NCBI RefSeq assembly: GCF_028435365.1
Contig: NZ_JAGTJJ010000015.1
Span: 124,001 to 188,000, forward strand
Direction: 5' to 3'
Source: Polyangium jinanense
Lineage (GTDB): Bacteria; Myxococcota; Polyangia; Polyangiales; Polyangiaceae
Length of the DNA stretch: 64,000 nucleotides
Part shown: positions 62,085 through 64,000 of the stretch, piece after piece
Position numbering within the stretch: the first letter of the stretch is position 1
How the letters are laid out: each line of letters starts with the position of its first letter
Made by a program: the position numbers and the translations under genes
Notes under the pieces: model-generated
Databases searched by the model: none
Told to the model about the DNA's origin: nothing
What the model saw: the letters and a program-made list of their open reading frames with translations, nothing else

Positions 62085-63539
62085 TCACCAGGGGAACCAC
62101 TCCCCTGGGATCGTCTGCCACGCTGTCGGCCTCCGCGGATCTCCCTCTGGCACCACGAGCGAGCCGACGAACTCGGCGTGCTCGTACACGCTCCCGATCG
62201 ACTGCGCGATGGCGTCGAGGTCCGACTCGTTCACGACGCCGTTGCTCGTCGCCTTGTAGAACTGCACCGTCACTCGGATCGGGAACTTGGGATCGCGCAC
62301 GAGCCGCAGGTTCCGCCCCTCGTTGTAGGGCCCGAGGTTCGGGCCGTGGCCGAGCACCGCTTGCTCCACGTCGCTCTCTTCGCTGGGCAGGAGATCGGCC
62401 GTCTTCGACGGCTTGGTCGTGGCCGTGGCCATGGGCATCGGCGCCCCGCCGCTTTTCGGCTCTATGGCCGGCATGGTCGGCACCGAACCGCCGAGTACCC
62501 CGCGCTGCGCGTGCACGAGCGGCACCTGCACCAGGAAGAGCACGTCTGCTCCCTTTGCGAGGGCGCTCTTCTCGGCCTCCGTCTTCGGCCCGCCTTGCGC
62601 TTCGATGCGCGCCTTCACGTCGCTCCGGCGCTCGGCCGTGAATGAGGCGCGCTGACCCTTGTTGTTGAAGTAGAGCTCCTGCCCGCCCCCGCGCATGCCC
62701 ATGTCCTCGCGGCGATTCTCGATCACGCTGATGCTTGTCCCCTCGCGCGTCACCAAAAGCGTGAGCACGGCGGGTGATTTCGGGGCCGATTGGTAATTGA
62801 AAATGACCGGGTTGAACTCGGCCTTGCCCGTCTTCGGGATCGGCAGGAACACGGCCTGCGCGCTCACCAGGAAATGGGTGTCCCGTGGCGCGAGCAGGTT
62901 GCCATTGCCGAGGATCGAGCTCGGCACGCTGGCGAACGCGCGAATGTCCTTCAGCACGTCCTTGAGCGGCACCGATTCGATGGATTGGCTGCCCGCCTTC
63001 TGATTGCCGACGCGCACGAAAAACCGATCGGCCGGGATGTCGCCCGTGCGGTCCGTGAAATTCGGAAATCGGATCACCGGCATCAGCGCCGTCTTGAAAT
63101 AACTCCCGCTCTCGTCGTGGAAGCGCACCTGCAGCGTCAGGTCCGAGATGTTCGGCCCGACCGAAGACCCCTGGGCGCGGCCCGTGTCCTCCCACATCAC
63201 GTTCATGACCGACAAACCGCGCCGTTGCGCCCCCGCCATGACGTTGCGGTCGCGGATCATCGACTCGACCCTCGCGACGACGCTCGGGTAATCCACAGCC
63301 TTTGCCGGCTCCGGCCCCACGATCCCCCATTCGGTCGGCCCTGTCGCCACCTCGGGCGCCGTGCCGGTCGTGACGGGCGTTGCCGCGGGCTTCGCCGTGG
63401 GCTCGGTCTTCCCTTGCGAGGGGAGCGGCTCGGCGGCCTGATCACTGCTTTGCACGACCGCGGGCCCACCCCCGCACCCGATCGCGAGCCCGACACCCGC
63501 GGCGAAGAACGCCGCAAAACCCACCATGCTCCGCTTCAT
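62085..63539 (-). CDS. Exported protein, probable lipoprotein, function unknown
   Basis: A 484-residue protein: signal core MVGFAAFFAAGVGLAIG, a Cys at the lipobox position, then a Pro/Thr/Ala-rich linker. About 90-230 is a folded domain (NISDLTLQVRFHDESGSYFK, VIRFPNFTDRTGDIPADRF) that could be a curli-CsgG-like or penicillin-binding-activator-like fold, but I cannot confirm that. A second block (about 300-380) and a C-terminal segment follow. GGTGGAG lies about 6 bases before the ATG at 63539. The gene is convergent with the TPR protein across copy 3 of the hairpin repeat. Confidence 0.75.
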   Translation of the reverse strand: MKRSMVGFAAFFAAGVGLAIGCGGGPAVVQSSDQAAEPLPSQGKTEPTAKPAATPVTTGTAPEVATGPTEWGIVGPEPAKAVDYPSVVARVESMIRDRNVMAGAQRRGLSVMNVMWEDTGRAQGSSVGPNISDLTLQVRFHDESGSYFKTALMPVIRFPNFTDRTGDIPADRFFVRVGNQKAGSQSIESVPLKDVLKDIRAFASVPSSILGNGNLLAPRDTHFLVSAQAVFLPIPKTGKAEFNPVIFNYQSAPKSPAVLTLLVTREGTSISVIENRREDMGMRGGGQELYFNNKGQRASFTAERRSDVKARIEAQGGPKTEAEKSALAKGADVLFLVQVPLVHAQRGVLGGSVPTMPAIEPKSGGAPMPMATATTKPSKTADLLPSEESDVEQAVLGHGPNLGPYNEGRNLRLVRDPKFPIRVTVQFYKATSNGVVNESDLDAIAQSIGSVYEHAEFVGSLVVPEGDPRRPTAWQTIPGEWFPW

Positions 63540-63634
63540 TCGCTCCACCTCAGTCTCGACAACGTTCGGGCCGGATTCGACCTTACACCTCTTCGCCGCC
63601 CGCGCTCTTCGACGTTCGTACCCCACAAAAGACT

Positions 63635-63660
63635 TCGGCCGCGGATCGCTCCGCGGCCGA
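63635..63660 (-). terminator. Probable terminator of the right-edge gene
   Basis: Perfect stem TCGGCCGCGGA / TCCGCGGCCGA with a 4-base loop. On the minus strand it is followed closely by CTTTT. It lies 22 bases after the stop codon of the partial gene at the right edge and before the lipoprotein start, so it fits as that gene's terminator. The T-tract is short. Confidence 0.65.
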
Positions 63661-63682
63661 CGTCATCGAATGGGTGCCTCGG

Positions 63683-64000
63683 TCACACCTTGTTCACGAG
63701 CGCGGTGATGGCGTCTCCCTTGTAGAATTCCGTCACCTTCTTCATGTCGCCGTTCGCGATCGCGTAGAGGATCGCGGCGCTCGCGGCGTGCACGGACTTC
63801 GTCCCGTTGTAATCGGTGCTCAGGCCCGTCGTCGGGTCGATGCCGAATGCCGTGTTGTTGGTCTTCGGATGACCGTGCCAACCGGCCGGGAGGTACCCAT
63901 TGCCCATCACGTAGATCCAGTTCGCGCCGCCCGGGGTCGAGTCTGGCCACGCGTTTCGCGTGAGCGGATCGTGCGGGTGATCGCCGTGGACCGTGGTGAT
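63683..64000 (-). CDS. Unrecognised protein, C-terminal part only
   Basis: The last 105 codons of a reading frame that continues past the right edge. Visible features are TTVHGDHPHDPL at the edge, WPDSTPGGANWIYVMGNGYL, and a helical end (SAAILYAIANGDMKKVTEFY). There is no cysteine or signal. Composition is normal for a gene here, and it is followed by a hairpin terminator. I do not recognise the family. It may be a secreted enzyme, judging by the His/Asp/Trp-rich segment, but this is only an impression. Confidence 0.7.
   Translation of the reverse strand: MTTVHGDHPHDPLTRNAWPDSTPGGANWIYVMGNGYLPAGWHGHPKTNNTAFGIDPTTGLSTDYNGTKSVHAASAAILYAIANGDMKKVTEFYKGDAITALVNKV

Overview
This is a GC-rich chromosomal window that looks like a large-genome myxobacterium, most likely of the Polyangium/Sorangium group (inferred, not proven). 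The pointers are three long Hanks-type Ser/Thr kinases, many lipoproteins with glycine-glycine linkers after the lipobox, a secreted subtilase with a MYXO-CTERM-like tail, very long single-gene multidomain proteins, and an isolated SelA. I found no rRNA, tRNA or CRISPR array. Both ends cut a gene: nusA on the left and an unrecognised reading frame on the right.

Layout. 0-3.8 kb: nusA-rimP and serA on the minus strand, with an intrinsic terminator between them. 3.8-8 kb: a minus-strand run of a kinase-FHA protein, an anchored AgmX-like protein and an Omp85-type barrel protein. 8.3-12.5 kb: a cobalamin riboswitch ahead of a lipoprotein, then a small unknown protein and a kinase with a PEGA domain. 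12.6-23.7 kb: TPR-fused TonB receptor, beta-CASP nuclease, selA (minus), a 1207-residue subtilase with FG-GAP repeats, a lipase and a family 5 uracil-DNA glycosylase. 24-33 kb: monothiol glutaredoxin, MarR regulator with a repeated operator, a haem-motif/copper monooxygenase lipoprotein, an oxidoreductase fused to an acetoacetate-decarboxylase-like domain, an aromatic-rich lipoprotein and a heparinase-like lyase. 33-40 kb: a 21-bp minisatellite, then a 1397-residue kinase-globin-cNMP-cNMP-class V PLP protein followed by an LRR-like protein and a CPBP protease. 40-51 kb: lipoproteins, a degenerate metal P-type ATPase, a possibly permuted esterase, TrmO and a membrane-anchored methyltransferase. 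51-64 kb: a large lipoprotein, a 130-bp palindromic MITE-like element, asd, an AAA ATPase/DUF4435 pair resembling the PARIS anti-phage system, a TPR/propeller protein and a lipoprotein.

The strongest new-looking signals are these. First, the kinase-globin-cNMP-PLP fusion, whose expected PLP lysine is glutamate. Second, a family of four multi-hairpin repeats, each sitting exactly between convergent genes and showing compensatory base changes in its stems. Third, the PARIS-like two-gene module. Fourth, the B12 riboswitch in front of a lipoprotein of unknown function. Fifth, the MarR/repeated-operator/copper monooxygenase unit.

Start sites are my choices from ribosome-binding sites, signal peptides and overlaps. 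The least certain are those of the Omp85 protein, the minisatellite gene and the gene divergent from serA.
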